Origin: Zopfochytrium polystomum
Taxonomy: Eukaryota; Chytridiomycota; Chytridiomycetes; Chytridiales; Chytridiaceae
Length of the DNA: 64,000 nucleotides
Assembly: GCA_025765615.1 (NCBI GenBank)
Contig: JAIVFJ010000031.1
Span: 310,001-374,000, forward strand
Direction of reading: 5' to 3'
The notes under the pieces were generated by a model that was given only the letters and a program-made list of their open reading frames with translations, searched no databases and was not told the origin of the DNA. Position 1 is the first letter of the stretch; the number at the start of each line of letters is the position of its first letter. Below are positions 25,806 to 38,186 of the stretch, one piece after another. The translations under genes were made by a program, and so were the position numbers.

Positions 25806-28423
25806 ATGGCACCACCACAAGCGGCGGCGGCGGCAAAGGAGAAGCAGCCGCCGCCATCATCGCGGCCGACACAGTCCTCCTCCTCCTCCTCCTCCTCCGA
25901 CTCTCCATCGGGGGCCGCATCGAGGTACTTGATTTCGAGAAAAAGGAGTAGAGTGCGGGGGGAAGGGATTTGATGGGTGCAGATCTCCCTTCGCACGACC
26001 GTCAGTGCTATTGATGGACTGTGCTAGCCGTCCAAGCGCTGACCAATCCCCTTCCTCGCATATCCATTAGGCAAGCGGCACCCGTAGAATTTGACAACCT
26101 TTTCGCCATCTTGAAATCCGACCTCCAAAAGGTTTCGCTCGCCCATCTGCTCGAATCATCGTCGACGGTCCCACCAGAGCCGACTCCGCCCCCAGCTGTT
26201 CAGATCGTCCTGTCGGGCACGGGTGGCAGGTTCACCCCCGCCGAGCTCAAATTGCACCTTGAAAATCCGGACTGGGACGAGATCGACATGGCTATTCGCC
26301 CGCGCCGGGCGCGCGACAGCGCGTGGGCGGTCTATGTCAGCAGGCACTTTGAAGCAACCCTGGCCGTCCAGCAGTACGAAATCAACCAGGTCGAGTACGA
26401 AAAGGCCCGCGCCCTGTGGGAGGACTACGTCGCCGACCAGCACCGCGCCTGCAACGCTGTGCGCCGCATCTTCCCTCCCTCCGTCCACAGCTGGTGCAGC
26501 GACAAACTCCCACCTTTACCCACCCAGGCCGCCGCCAATAACGCCACCGCCCCGCCACCACCGAACGTCCGCTTCTTCCTCACGAACCTCCACCGCCACT
26601 ACCGCGCCGGCGCCGCGTTCGCCCCGTGGCACGCCGAGTTTGAGACCTTGACACCGCCCGTTGGCGCCTTTGGCCTGGACGCCGCCACGCACAACCGGAA
26701 CTTTAGCGTGTTCCTCGTCGACGGATGGATCCGGATGCACAATGCGTGGGTCGAGACGGTCCACTCATCTGGCTTAGTCCCGCAGAACGATGCGCAGCTC
26801 AAGCAGTACCTTAAGCAGTGGCAGAGCAATTTGCCGCAACATGTGCTGTTCACTGATTTGAACCAGCGAGTGCAGGATGAATTCCTTGCAAGTCAGAGTA
26901 GGCAGGTCACAAAGTGGGAGAGCCCTGAAGCTTTCATTGAGGAGTTGGCCTCTCTTGCAAAGCTGCTGGATCCTCTGGTCTCGGTCTCAGTCTCCAAAGT
27001 GGACCTTTCCATTGTGGAGCGGGCAAACAAAAAGAAAACCGTCAGCTGGAAGGACTATCGGAAATCAGAAACTAAACCAGCTGGAACATCAATTCCAACA
27101 AGCTCAGCAACGTCTCAAAGTACTACAATTCCCTTTGCACGCGCACCACTATTTGATGTCCCACCAGGAGCAGTGACTTTCTCGGCTGAACCTACAGTAC
27201 CTGAACAGCCCTTGAGCAGCTTGATTGAGGGCTGGTCAACTTTGTACCAGCGGCAAGATGGAAATTCAATGCAAGAGGACATGCTGCAGACAAAGATAGG
27301 AGAACAGAAGAATGGCTCTGGAGAAGCCCTGAAAGATAAAAAACGACCACAACGGACCTCTAGCTTTGGAACTACAAAACAATCTAGTCCTGAACCGCTT
27401 ACTGAAACGCAACCAACTGCGACAAGCCAGAAAAAGGCAATGTGCCACCTCTGGAAACACTCTGGCCACTACGCAGAGGACTGCTATGTGCTGCATAAAG
27501 AGCTCAAGTGCCCTGTGCCTGATCACTGGCACCTGGCGCGAAATTGCTATCTAAACAAGAGCAGAGTGAGACACAATTCTGGGCTTTCTGACTCAAGCAG
27601 TGATGCAATTGATGACGCAGACACAGCCGATGCCTTCAACAAAGCTGATCCTGATGCACCAGCAAATTTTGCTGCACCAAAGCCAAGACGATTTGGTGTC
27701 ACTGTTGAGACCATGTGCAAACGACCTGGCTGTCACAACAGCCACAGGGCTGATGAGTGCTTTCTGGCCCACCCTGAGCTGATTTGTGATCTTCCAGGAC
27801 ATAGCAACCACATTAAAGCGCGATGCTGGAGCAGACAGGGCAGAGAGGACAAGGCAAAGTTTAATTCAGAGCGCCCAGAGCGTAAGAGTTCCCAACACCA
27901 GTGGAGTAGCAGTGCTACGGATGCAGATAATTCTGCATCCACGCAACAGCAGAAACAGCAGCAGCAGAACCCAGGGGCAAAGCGCAGATGGGAAGGTGAA
28001 ACACTGGCAGCAGACAAGCCAACAAAGAAGGGCTCGTACAGGGCAGACCCAAACCACACAGCACTTCAAGTGCCTCCTCCAAGCTCCTCATCAAGCTCCA
28101 CCTCCTCCTCTACTGGTGCATCCATATCTCCAGAACCACCTGGAGGAGCAAATGGAGCAGCAGTCGCAGCAGAAGGAACCCCAAATACCTGCTTGTTTTG
28201 CACCAAAGACAGGAACCACCCTGCGCAGGACTGCCCTGTTCTACGAAAAGCGTTGGTTGTTGCTACTGTGCACAGAGCGATCAATGCGGATTCAGTGATG
28301 AAAAAGCAGCTGCCGACGCCAAAAGCGTTGCAGGACGGCAGATGCGAAGTCTGCAGTGCTCAGCATGCGGATGGTGAAGTGTGCAAGGCGTGGTTGGCAG
28401 CGTGCGAGTTGCTGCAGAAGTAA
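25806..28423 (+). CDS. Gag-like protein with repeated zinc-knuckle motifs (possible domesticated retroelement gene)
   Basis: Two exons: 25806-25924 (Ala/Pro/Ser-rich leader) and 26071-28423, joined in frame, about 820 residues. The N-terminal half is helical with Trp and aromatic residues in capsid-like spacing (YLKQWQSNLPQHVLF, WESPEAFIEELASLAKLLD). The C-terminal half carries four Cys/His clusters: CHLWKHSGHYAEDC, CKRPGCHNSHRADEC, CLFCTKDRNHPAQDC and a terminal CEVCSAQHADGEVC. These resemble Gag zinc knuckles with wider spacing. No protease, reverse transcriptase or integrase is encoded before or after, and no LTRs were seen, so the ORF stands alone. Base composition shifts within the gene: it is GC-rich up to about 26.85 kb and AT-richer afterwards. 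The intact frame suggests selection or recent origin; function unknown. Confidence 0.7.
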
Positions 28424-29538
28424 GAGAGTATGATGAGGTGGTCTTCTGCCGGAATCGCTTAAATCTGTTTTTGCTGCGGATGAAAAGCAAGAGAAGGTAT
28501 CCCTGGTTCGCGTTGTGAAACTTTCAAGGCCATGCAGGCAATGTATTTTGTTCTTTTTTTTACCCTGTTCACTCCTACATCATTGTTTCCACCTTGTTGC
28601 TTTCACATCCATTGTTTCTTTTTGGGGTCCTGCTTCCACATTTTAAACATAAGACAGCTCTCGGTTCTATTTGTATGTTCTAGAAAGCGAGGACCGTTCG
28701 CTCTTTGAGTGCTCCGAGAGACTCGGGTGTGGGGGTGTGCGGGGCCCAGTCGGTCACGCGGGGCCGACGCAACGCGCTGAGTGGGTGTTCGTTCTCCGAA
28801 CGCTGATGAGTAAGTCACTCCCCCCCACACACACAGTTAAACAGATGTGCCCCACAAAAGAAAGCGTCCACGAGGCAGGCGCGTGCGAGTATGGTGAAAT
28901 ACCGGGAAAGGGGGAGCGTTAGGATAGGTAGCTAGCTCACGGTGGGGTGGGTTTGAGATGCTCAAACGCGCGTAGTGAACGCCTCACGCCGTTGGAGCGC
29001 ACACCATGCGCATGCCGATGACGTCTGCTCAGCAGGGGGTTTTTTTTTTCTATTTTTTTTTCTTTCTGCTTCGGTGGTCGGTCGGGCCACTCGGGGATCA
29101 GCCAATTGGAATTCGTCAAAAGTGGGGGGCCGGTTTGTTGTTTTTTTTTCTTTCTGGTTCTTGTCGTTTCGGAAAAGACACTGGTTTTTTACATAAGGCA
29201 GATAGGGAGATCTGTCTGTGTGTGTCGGTCTCACGGTCGGACGCGAAAGCGAAAGGGTAATAATGTTGGCAAAAAAGGCAAAAAAGAAAAAAAAAAAAAG
29301 GAGTAAAAAGCGAGAGAGGGAGGGAGAGCGAGAGGGAGAGAGAGGGAGAGTGAGAGAGTGAGAGAGGGAGAGAGAGTGAGAGAATTTGCTAGCGAAAGGG
29401 TAAAAAAACTGAGAGAGAGCAAGCGACAGACCCGCCAACCGAGAAAGAGAGAGAGATTGAAAGATCAGACAGAGACAGAGGGAAACCACACACACTCACA
29501 CGCACAAACAAACAAACATCACCATCACACTTCGCATA
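28424..29538. other. Intergenic: low-complexity region upstream of the lipase
   Basis: No gene seen. Includes T-runs near 28552 and 29039-29062, an A-run at 29281-29300 and the GA-rich tract listed separately, which ends about 90 bp before the lipase start. Confidence 0.5.
29302..29460 (+). repeat. GA-rich purine tract
   Basis: Imperfect (GAGAGG)n/(GA)n array on the lipase coding strand. Minus-strand ORFs through it are Leu/Ser artefacts of the repeat. Confidence 0.9.
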
Positions 29539-31703
29539 ATGGCGTGGGTACCCTTCTTCGGGCGGCTGGGCTGGAACGACTACGCCCGGCTGTTCTTCGC
29601 CGTCGCCTTCCTGGTGCTCGAGCCCGTCGTGCGCATCGTCTTCTCCGTCTTCCGCCCGCTCGCAACGTCCCTGGCCGACGTGGCGTCCGCCGCCCTCGCC
29701 GCCCTCTTCAAACTGCTTGGCGCTCGCCGCTCCTCCTCCTCCTCCTCCAACGCCGACGCCGACGCCGACCATTCCTCCTCAGCCCCCCTCGACCACTCCC
29801 TCCACTCCCGCTCCCGCTCCCGATCGTCCTCAACCTCCTCCTCCTCCAACTCTTCCACCGCCACCTCCGACTCGGTCGAGGCCACCGCGCCCCCCTCCCG
29901 CCTGCCCCTCCTCTCCGAGACCGAAACCCCCGCCGACAAGCGCGCCAAACGCCTGCACACCGCCGAGGACTTTGTCAAGAGCTGGGGCTTCCGATTCGAG
30001 CCGCACTACAACGCCACGCAAGACGGGTACATTCTCGCCCTCCACCGCATCGTTCCGCCAAAGCAGCAGCAGCAGCAGGCGTCGGGATTGGCCGGCGCGG
30101 ATGACGACGGGGCGCCGCCGCCGCCGCGGCCCGTCGTTCTCCTGTGGCACGGCTTCATGATGTCGTCCGAAGTCTGGGTTTGCGTGCCCGACAAGACGCA
30201 GAACCTCGCGTACGTCCTCGCGGCGGCGGGCTACGACGTGTGGCTGGGCAACACGCGCGGGAACAAGTACTCGTGCAAGCACAAGTCGCTCAAGTCGACC
30301 CAGGAGGCGTTCTGGGATTTTAGCCTCGACCACCTCGCCCTGTTTGACCTCAAGGACTCGGTCGAGTACATCCTGGAGGTCACCGGCGAAAAGTCGTTGG
30401 CGTACGTCGGCTTCTCGCAGGGCACGATGCAGGGGTTTTCCGCGCTGTCGATGAGCAGGAGCTTGAACGAGAAGGTGCACTTGTTCATTGCGCTCGCGCC
30501 CGCGACGAAGCCGCAGGGTGGGTTGTGGAGGGTTTATGGCTGGAGACAAGCGATCGTGTCGCTTACCTGCATTTTGCTTTTGGAATTGTAGGCATTGAAA
30601 ACAAGTTTATCCACGCCCTCGTCAACACTTCGCCCGAGGTCATCTACCTCCTCTTTGGCCGCCGGACCCTCCTCTCGTCGGCGCTCTTTTGGCAGTCCAT
30701 CCTCACGCCAAACACGTTCGCAACCGTCATCGACCTCTGCACCTGGGGCCTCTTCTCCTGGATCTCCGACTTTATCCACCACAAATCCGTCGTCTACCGC
30801 CACCTCTACAGCTACACGTCCGTCAAAATGGTGGTGCACTGGTTCCAGATCATCCAGACCGGCCGCTTCCAGATGTACGACGAAAACCCGACGGTGCTGC
30901 CCGGACAGGCGGCCACGGCGGGGCACGTCGTGCCAAAGTTCCCCACCGAGAAAATCGAGACCCCGATCGCGTTGTTCTGGGGCGGGCGGGATACGTTGAC
31001 GGACATTCACTTTATCCTGAAAAACATCCCCTCTCCTGTGTTTTGCCTCAAGCTTGATGGTGTGTATTTTCTCCGTGTTATCTCTCTTTTTTTTTCCTTC
31101 TGCGAATCTGCACATTTGGTTCCACTGTCTAATTTTCTCTCTGCTTCACTAGAATACGAGCACCTCTCCTTCCTCTGGGGCCGCGGCATCGACAAGGTCG
31201 TCATCCCCGGCGTCCTCGGTCTCCTCGCTCAGCACTCGACACCCCCCGCCCTCTCTCGCACCTCCTCCGCCTCCTCACTCTCCACCAGCGCCGCCGCCGC
31301 CGCCTCCACCCTCGCCCCAACCTCAACCTCAACCCCCGCAGCGCAAGCCCGCCGCACCGTGCCGTGGATCTCCGACGCCGAAGTCGACTCGATCCTCGCT
31401 CTGGGCCGCCCGCGACCAGTGTCGGACCCCGCCGAGGACGGCGACGCGGCGTCCCCCGACGCGGACGCGCCGTTCCCTGCCGTCGACCCGCTACGGATGC
31501 CGTGCGAGGGCGGCGTGTGCTACCCCGGCCGCGTCAGCGTCGCCAGGCGGCTGCGCAGGCTCAGCGGCGTGGCGGCGGCGGCGGGCAGCAGCAACCGCGC
31601 GTTCGAGGGGCTTGCGGCGACAAAGGGAGGGAACGGCGACGCCGCGCCGCGAGTCGAGGCGAAAAAGACGGCGAAGAAGGCGCAGCAGAAGCGGAGGCGG
31701 TGA
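29539..31703 (+). CDS. Acid lipase / steryl ester hydrolase-type alpha/beta hydrolase (Tgl1/Yeh-like)
   Basis: Three exons: 29539-30517, 30592-31059 and 31153-31703, 665 residues. Family members hydrolyse steryl esters or triacylglycerols at lipid droplets or membranes. An N-terminal hydrophobic segment (LFFAVAFLVLEPVVRIVF, residues about 19-36) could anchor the protein, followed by a Ser-rich linker. The hydrolase starts at AEDFVKSWGFRFEPHY. HGFMMSSEVWV is the oxyanion region, WLGNTRGNKYS the family signature and YVGFSQGTMQGF the nucleophile elbow with the catalytic Ser. The Asp is in WGGRDTLTD and the His in EYEHLSFLWG. All triad residues are present. The C-terminal 150 residues are a Ser/Ala/Arg-rich extension without a recognised domain, ending in a basic Lys/Arg cluster. 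Confidence 0.9.
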
Positions 31704-32246
31704 TTTCCTCTCGCACTTTGGATCTGTTTGTGGTTTGGTCAACCCCCCTGCCCTACTTGAAGCATTCGTTTGTAGTGGTTTGGTTCGAGTTTGGCTTTGC
31801 GTGAGTGTGTGTGTGTGCGTGTGTATTTGGGCGTTCAGGACTCGACGGTGCCGCTGGTGTGTCGAAGTTTCACCCTTCTCTCCGACAAGGCGAACGGAAC
31901 TTTTACGCTTGTTTTCTGCGTCGATCTACCTTTTTTATATCTTAATTTTCTCTTATTCTTCTCTCTTGGATTTTGCCGATCCAGGTTATTGCTTGGTACT
32001 CTAGACATTCTGGATTGAACCTTGTGTTTCGTTTTTCTTTCTCTTCACCCCTTGTTTGTTTGTTTTGCGATCACGTACCTTGTTTGAGAATCGACCGTCG
32101 TTGCTTTGCACACCATGCCAATTTTGTGGATGTTACTTCGCGTGCGAGGCCGCCCGTCCTTTACCCGTATTGACGATCGGCGGTGACTCTGTTCGCCCCT
32201 CAAACCGTAAAAATTAAAAAAAAAAACCTAAAAAAAAAAGAAACCG
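31704..32246. other. Intergenic: lipase 3' end and INTS2 promoter
   Basis: No coding signal. Contains a GT-rich tract (31803-31829) and two A-runs (32216-32227 and 32232-32240) just upstream of the next start. Confidence 0.5.
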
Positions 32247-35200
32247 ATGTCGACGTCGTCGTCGTCCTCCCCGTCGGCTCCCGCGGTGGCGCCGACCGAC
32301 GCAGCCGCCTCGTCGGACGTCGAGTTCCTGATCGACGACGAGTTCGTGCCGCTCGCCCACGCCGTCCGCGTCGAGATCGACGCCATCGTCCGCCTTGCCG
32401 ACTCCGAAGACGGAAACCTCGCGACGTCGTCCGCCGTCCGCCCCAACGCGGACCTCTGGGCGTACGGCCCCGACGTTGAAGCGTGCCTGCTGCGTGGACT
32501 TGAGAGGGAGGAGATGCCTATTGATGTGAGTTGTTGCGAGACTTGGAGGGTGGGGCGACGTTGCGAAGTGGAGGGGAGATGCACGGGATCGCGGGTGGGA
32601 TCGTGTCATGCTGCGCAATTGTCTTGGGACGACGAGCCCACGACACGATCCCCGCTTCGCCGCGACTTTAACGCGTTCCCCTCCGTCGCCCAATCCAACG
32701 AAAACACAAAATGAACCCCCCGAAACCGCAGCACGTCATCACCGTTCTCCTCTTCGTCGACGCTGGCCCGGGTTTCGTCGGCAACTGGCTCGACGCGCAG
32801 CCGTTCCTGTTGGACGAGGTAAAGCCGGGGATTTTCGGTTCCGGACCCCTCCTCCCCTCCGGTCAGTGCGAGGACGCTCCATTGCCTTACACCGCGCTTC
32901 TCCTCCTCCCCTCCCATCAGGTGATGGACGTCGTAACGCGCCGCGCCCGCGACCCGCGCATGCGCGACAGGTGCGCCAAATTTCTCCTCCGCCTGGCCGA
33001 AACGTCGATGGAGACCGCCATGGCGGTGCGGACGGCGCTCCTGCGCGCGGACCTGCTGCTGGAGGTTACGCTGCGCGTCGCCGTGCGCGTTTTGCGGGAC
33101 GAGGTAGGGTTGGTGGGCGGGTGGGGTGTGCGCGGCCAGCCGGTTAAAGGAAAAAAACAATTGTTAGGTTATATTCCTCGAGGGAGTGCTTGCGAACCGC
33201 GCAAAGCAGTTTCTCGCGCAGGCGGCGAGCATGCTGGACGATTTGCGGGATGTCGCGGAACGCTTGTGCGACCGGTTGACCAAGGTCGAGGTGAGAACTG
33301 GGGAAACGGGGGGCTTGCCTGTTCTCACCCCTCCCATTTTGAACTCGCTTTGCAAAACACGGCGATCGTCCGGTTATCTCGGCTAACTGCCCCTCCAACA
33401 AAACCCCTGTGTTATGGTTAGAGCTCTGCAGAAGCGTGCTCCATTGTGCGGGTTCTCTGCGGATTGACGGGCGTCTTTAGACTCCAGCTGCCACCGAATC
33501 TGGCCGACGGACTTTTGGATGTGCTGGGTCACGGTGGACTCCACTGCTCCTGCGATCGGTAGGCTCCGCATTTTTTCGCTTCACTCAATGGCGGTTTGGT
33601 TTTTGGTAAACGCTCTGCGGCCACCCACCAGGCTCACGAAACTGAAATTGTGTTTGCTGGTCGTCGCGTGCGAGACCTTCAACGCGGAGGCAACTGCTGT
33701 TGAGTGTGACATTTCTTTTCGGCGCTCTTTCCCTTTTGCACTAGACGCTGACTGTCCACCTCGCGTCTCGCCCGCACCCCATCCAGGCAAAGTTCATGCG
33801 GTGCCTGTCGTCGGTTGTGGAGACCGAGTTCTCGGAGATCACGCTCATGATCGCCGTGTTTTGCTACACCCAGCAGTTGCTTGAAATCGAAAAGATCATC
33901 AGAAGCGTCGTTGGATTCACGGTTTCGCCAGGTACAGACCCAAATTCTGCAAAAACCTCCAACAAGTTGCAGAGTGAATGACCGATACCGTTGGGTTCGC
34001 ATCAAAAAAAAAAGGAAAGAACGGGCTGTTTCTCATTCGGACCATTTTCACTACAAAACTTTTTGACGACACGGCCATCGCCAAGCGATCCCTTCTCCTG
34101 AATCAGTCGTCCCTCGCGCATGTAAGTTAAGCGCCCAATCGCTTTGCTGCCCGCTTCAACATTCTGAAAATCCCTTGGCGATGCAAGCTGTCCAACAGCC
34201 GTGACGAGCTTCCACACATCGTCGTGTACCAGCTTCTGAAAGCTAATTTCTTTCAACGAACCGGCGTCGACATCCGCCACTGGGTGTTTCAAAACATTGT
34301 CCACGCGAAGCTGCCCCTCAGTGCTACGCTGATCAACATTATCAAGCTTTACGCTGACAGGTATATTCCTTTTTTCCGTCCAAGTTGTTTCGGCACAATT
34401 TATTGAACTTTTGGGAATCTGAACTTGTAATTAAAACATACGCCCATTTTTTTTTGGGGTGGGTTTGATAGTGTTGCGTCCTCATCCAAGCTGTCGCGGA
34501 TCTCCGACGCCGAGATTCTAAAAATGTTCCCCAAGGGCGCAAAGACGCAGCCTTGCCACGTGCTGCTGGTGTTTTACGCGCTGTACCTTAATCAGCAGCA
34601 CCTCCTTTTGAAGCAAAAGGACGGAGCTGAGGTTCCTGACATTGGTGAGTGGCGCGGAGCAAGCCAGCTTTCCCCCCAACCGCCCTTTTTTTTCTTCGTG
34701 TTCCTTTGCTCTCAGCTAATAAAAAGTTGTATCCGCTGCAGAATACACCGACAAAGTCATGCAGCACGTTCCGATCAACCAGATCCTTCTCCACATTGAA
34801 AAATCCGAGAACCAGAAGGACTACCACTCTGTCTACCCGACCCTGATGTCGCTGGTCACTTCGCAGTACCCGCACTACCTCCACGTCGCGAGCTTTCTAC
34901 AAAGCGAAAACGACGCGGACCGGTTTGTTTCTTTTTTTTTTGGCGTTAACCTGACGGGCGATTGTTGAGCCTTTTTTCTTGTGCTTCTGGGTCGTGAATT
35001 GCAGAAAGGATATTGTTCGCTTGAGAGACAAGTTTAAGGCCATCGCCGCTGGCGTCGGTTCGGCGGCTGTTAAATGCGAGGCGGAAATGACGTTGAACGA
35101 GGGTGTGATGCAGCAAACCTTCAAGGCACTCCCGCAGAGCACGAAGCATGCGACCTTGTGTGAGTTTCGACGCGCAACACCGAACTTTTTTAATGTGATT

Positions 35201-37028
35201 GCCCCCCTCCTTTCCATTTCTCAAATAACTCACTCTCCGTCTTTCAGATCTGGACTTTATGGACTCGCTGGATCCTGTTTCCCTTCTTCCCTACCTCGAC
35301 GCCTTTTCCAATGCCCTTGCTCCCGCTGTTCTCGACTCTCGGTAACATCAAGCCTTTCTGATTTCCCTCACGCACCCCGGCACTGAAACACATTCAACCC
35401 CCCCCCACTCGAACAATGAACCAGCGTACCAGCCGAAGTCACGACCGTCTTTGCTCGCATCTTTCGCCGATTCCACGGAGTGTGTCCGCGCGAGGTGTGG
35501 GTCAAAACGATCAACGTCTGGAGGCTTGCGGCGTCGAATCTCGCAAAGTTGGTTGCTTTCTTTTGTACTTATTTTACTTTTTTGTTGGCGTCGCTGGAGC
35601 CAGCGCCTGACGGTAGACCCCCCTCATTGTGTATTCCCCAGGCACATGAGCTATCAAGACCTGGTGCAGAATCCGTTGATCGCGTTCCAGTGCGATGACA
35701 GGATTTTCGCAAGGGCGGACATTTTTCGCGTGTTTCTGCAGGTAGGACGGCGTGGTTTGCGTGTGATCCGGCCTGCTCAATAACGGATTGGATTATCTTG
35801 CTCGGGGCTGTGTTTTTTCTTTGATCAGATTCTCGAGTGCCTCTTGATTGCGTCGCGGCACTTTTACTACCGATGCTTCCAGACGCAGATTTTCCCCAAT
35901 CAGGTGAGGGCTTGCTGACTATTTGGAGAGCCTGCGCGGCCCGCGGTTTTAACAAAGTGATGGGGCCTTTGTTTGCATCCTCTTTAATGTTTAAACAAGG
36001 GCTGCGGCATCCGTGAGGCGCACCTCCACGCAATGCTCGACCTCCAAGAGACCGCCGTCATACAGACTTTGCTGGAGGTTTGCGCCGGGCCAGAAGGAAA
36101 GTCCAGCTATGACGGTAAGCGCGATCTGTTTTGACCACTTGGGCCGCTGTGCTTTTCGCCTCACAAGCAAGGCCAACAAAAAACAGGTGTGGTGTCGGAT
36201 CAAACGGAGCTCGACCGCGTCCGCCACGCCGTCTGCTTCTTCGTGCATCAAACCTTCATCAGCTCGACCAAGTACATGAAACTGCTGCATTTCCAGGGGT
36301 ACCCGCCCCACCTGATACCGTTGCTTGTGTCGAAAGTCCCGTCTATGCGTGAGTGGGCCCGAGTTACAAGCTCTTTTTTTGTGTTGCGGCTTACCCCCCA
36401 ACACAGACGTGTGCTTTGAATTCATCCCCGAGCTGGTCGCACAACCGCAACTCGACAAGCAGCTCTTTGGAGTCCAGCTCGCGTCGGCGCTGGTCGACAA
36501 GTACCCGTTGCCGGCAAGGTTGCCATCGCCGTCTCTCCTATTTGGAAGTCTTCGCGACCCATCAGCCCACTCACTTTTATTCCCTTTTCTTGTTCCAAAA
36601 AAACAGCCACGCCCTCACAATCGACGTCATCCTCCCGAAAATTATCGCCCTCGCCCGGCAAGCGCAAGCGCTCAAGATCGCGCCGAGAGACCGCGGCGGC
36701 GGCGGCGGCGGGGACCCCGTCGCCGACATCTACCCGAGACTCTGCGCGTCGCTTGTTAACCTCGCGCGCGGATTCCCGAGCCTGGTTCCGCGAGTCATGG
36801 ACACGTTGATGGGTTCGTTTTTTTTTTTTTTTTTACATGTTCTTTTTTCGTTAGCTCGACCCCGCGTAACGGAGGTTTTCCTGTTTCATTTCTTTCGGCT
36901 ATCCAATGCCAGCCGTCGTTGCGGACGAAGCGGGACGGGAAGACGTCGTCGCGCTCAGGATGCAGACCGACGCCGCCGTGCGAGCCATCTTGGCGGACCC
37001 GTCCAAGCTGAACAAGGCGATCCTGTGA
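32247..37028 (+). CDS. INTS2: Integrator complex subunit 2
   Basis: About sixteen exons from ATG 32247 to TGA 37026-37028. Confident splices include donor 32524 to CACGTCATCACC, and GAG to GTGATGGAC. Integrator is a metazoan and plant complex that processes snRNAs and attenuates RNA polymerase II; INTS2 is an all-helical scaffold subunit. The C-terminal third is the best evidence: GYPPHLIPLLVSKVPSM runs into HVCFEFIPELVAQPQLDKQ and then VQLASALVDKYPLP, which match the 'PSMHxCxxFIPELIAQPExEKQ' block of INTS2. Earlier blocks such as RELPHIVVYQLLKANFF (written HIVVYQLLKANFFQRTGVD here) and YTDKVMQHVPINQILLHIE have the same helical character. The N-terminus begins with Ser/Ala and is less certain. 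The exact exon set in 33.4-34.3 kb was not fully resolved. Dikarya lack Integrator, so retention here is notable. Confidence 0.82.
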
Positions 37029-37172
37029 CCCACCGAGAAGTGGCCAAACGGTTCCGAAGGAAAATATATTAACATTGTAAATAGATACATTCGTTCCTCC
37101 TTTCGCGAGTCCCCTCTTCATGAATGCGTTTGGGTGATGAATCAGGCGGCCCTGGCTGCGTCCATTCGGCGT

Positions 37173-37427
37173 TCAGCCATCGTCTTCGTCGTCTTCGTCG
37201 TCCACAAAGTCATCGTTGTCGTCTCCCTCCTCCGCCGCTGACGACCCTGCCCCGCCACCCTGCGCCGCGATCGCCGCGGTCAGCTTGTCGTTGACGGCCA
37301 TTCGAAGCGCGTCGATCGACGCTTTTAGCGAGCCGGGCGTCATTGGAGATGACACGGTGACGATCGTTTGTGCTGTTGCGTCGCCGCCGGGAACAGGGAG
37401 GCTGATGGTGGCGATGGCGGCCGACAT
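37173..37427 (-). CDS. Short acidic-tailed protein, GON7-like (KEOPS subunit) candidate
   Basis: An 84-residue single-exon frame starting at 37427. It begins MSAAIATISLPV, has an amphipathic helix (LKASIDALRMAVNDKLTAAI) and ends in a long run of Asp and Glu. Size, the central 'xLRxAVNxxLT' helix and the acidic disordered tail fit GON7, the small fifth subunit of the KEOPS complex that makes the t6A modification of tRNA. Identity is uncertain because GON7 is short and poorly conserved. The frame stays open upstream, but that part is Arg/Cys-rich and non-conserved, so I chose this ATG. It lies tail-to-tail with INTS2, 144 bp away. Confidence 0.5.
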   Translation of the reverse strand: MSAAIATISLPVPGGDATAQTIVTVSSPMTPGSLKASIDALRMAVNDKLTAAIAAQGGGAGSSAAEEGDDNDDFVDDEDDEDDG

Positions 37428-37768
37428 CGTCGCGCTACTGGAAAGATTTTTGCCACGAACGACAGATTTCAATTCATCATGCGCTGGCGCCAGGAATGCG
37501 CCCCCAGAAACGCCAACACAACTTCCAACTGCCAAAGCACACCGCGCGCGTCGGGATTTCATGCAAAAGAGAACAAGAACGGGAAGGAGCAGGGAAAGAA
37601 AACAGCGACCGCCCGACCAGAGGGGAACCACGGAAAATGCAGCAATTGAGTCCACCACACCCTCGATTCCCACCCGCAACGAGTGCCGGCCTGCTCCCCC
37701 CCTCTCTCCAACCGATCTCTTCCCCCCCTGCAAATAGACCGATCCGACACACTGAAAGAGCTGCGCGT

Positions 37769-38186
37769 TTAGTCGAAGAGACCGAAGCCCATGTCGTCGT
37801 CCGACTCCTCCTCCTTCTCGACCTTCTTCTCCTCCTTCTTGGCGGCGGCGGCGGGGGCGGCAGCCGAGGCAGCCGGGGCGGCGGCGGCAGCGGCGGGGGC
37901 AGCACCGCCACCCCCTCCGGCGGGGAGAGCGGACATCTTGGCGGCGCCGGCGGCGATCACCTGCGTTTAGATCAAAAGCAATGTCAGATGCGAATTGTAG
38001 ATAACATTAGACACTCCCACTTCTCACCTCGTTGATGTTCTTGCCCTTCAGGTCGGCGACGAGCTTGTCGAGCCTCTCGTCATCGGCCTCAATGCCGACG
38101 GAGGAGAGGATCTTCTTGACGTCGGCGGAGGTCGGGGAGGCCTTGCCGCCGAGGGTGGCGAGGAGGTAAGCGGCGATGAGCTTCAT
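37769..38186 (-). CDS. RPP2: 60S acidic ribosomal protein P2
   Basis: Two exons, 38028-38186 and 37769-37960, total 116 residues. The N-terminal dimerisation domain reads [20 protein letters not shown] and continues [20 protein letters not shown], typical of P2. It is followed by an Ala/Gly hinge and the universal acidic end [14 protein letters not shown], which binds elongation factors and is the target of ribotoxins. P2 forms the ribosomal stalk with P0 and P1. Codons are strongly C-ending. The upstream 38280-38340 stretch holds a GATGGGAT/GATGCGAT mini-repeat on the plus strand. Confidence 0.97.

Noticed and set aside
28962..29495. Minus-strand ORF rich in Ser/Leu across the GA tract, and similar ORFs at 23731-24108, 57077-57594 and 60949-61813
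   Set aside because: Translations of microsatellites without any other protein character.
37428..37733. Upstream extension of the GON7-like ORF
   Set aside because: The added residues are Arg/Cys/Leu-rich and lack conservation; the internal ATG at 37427 gives a normal small protein.
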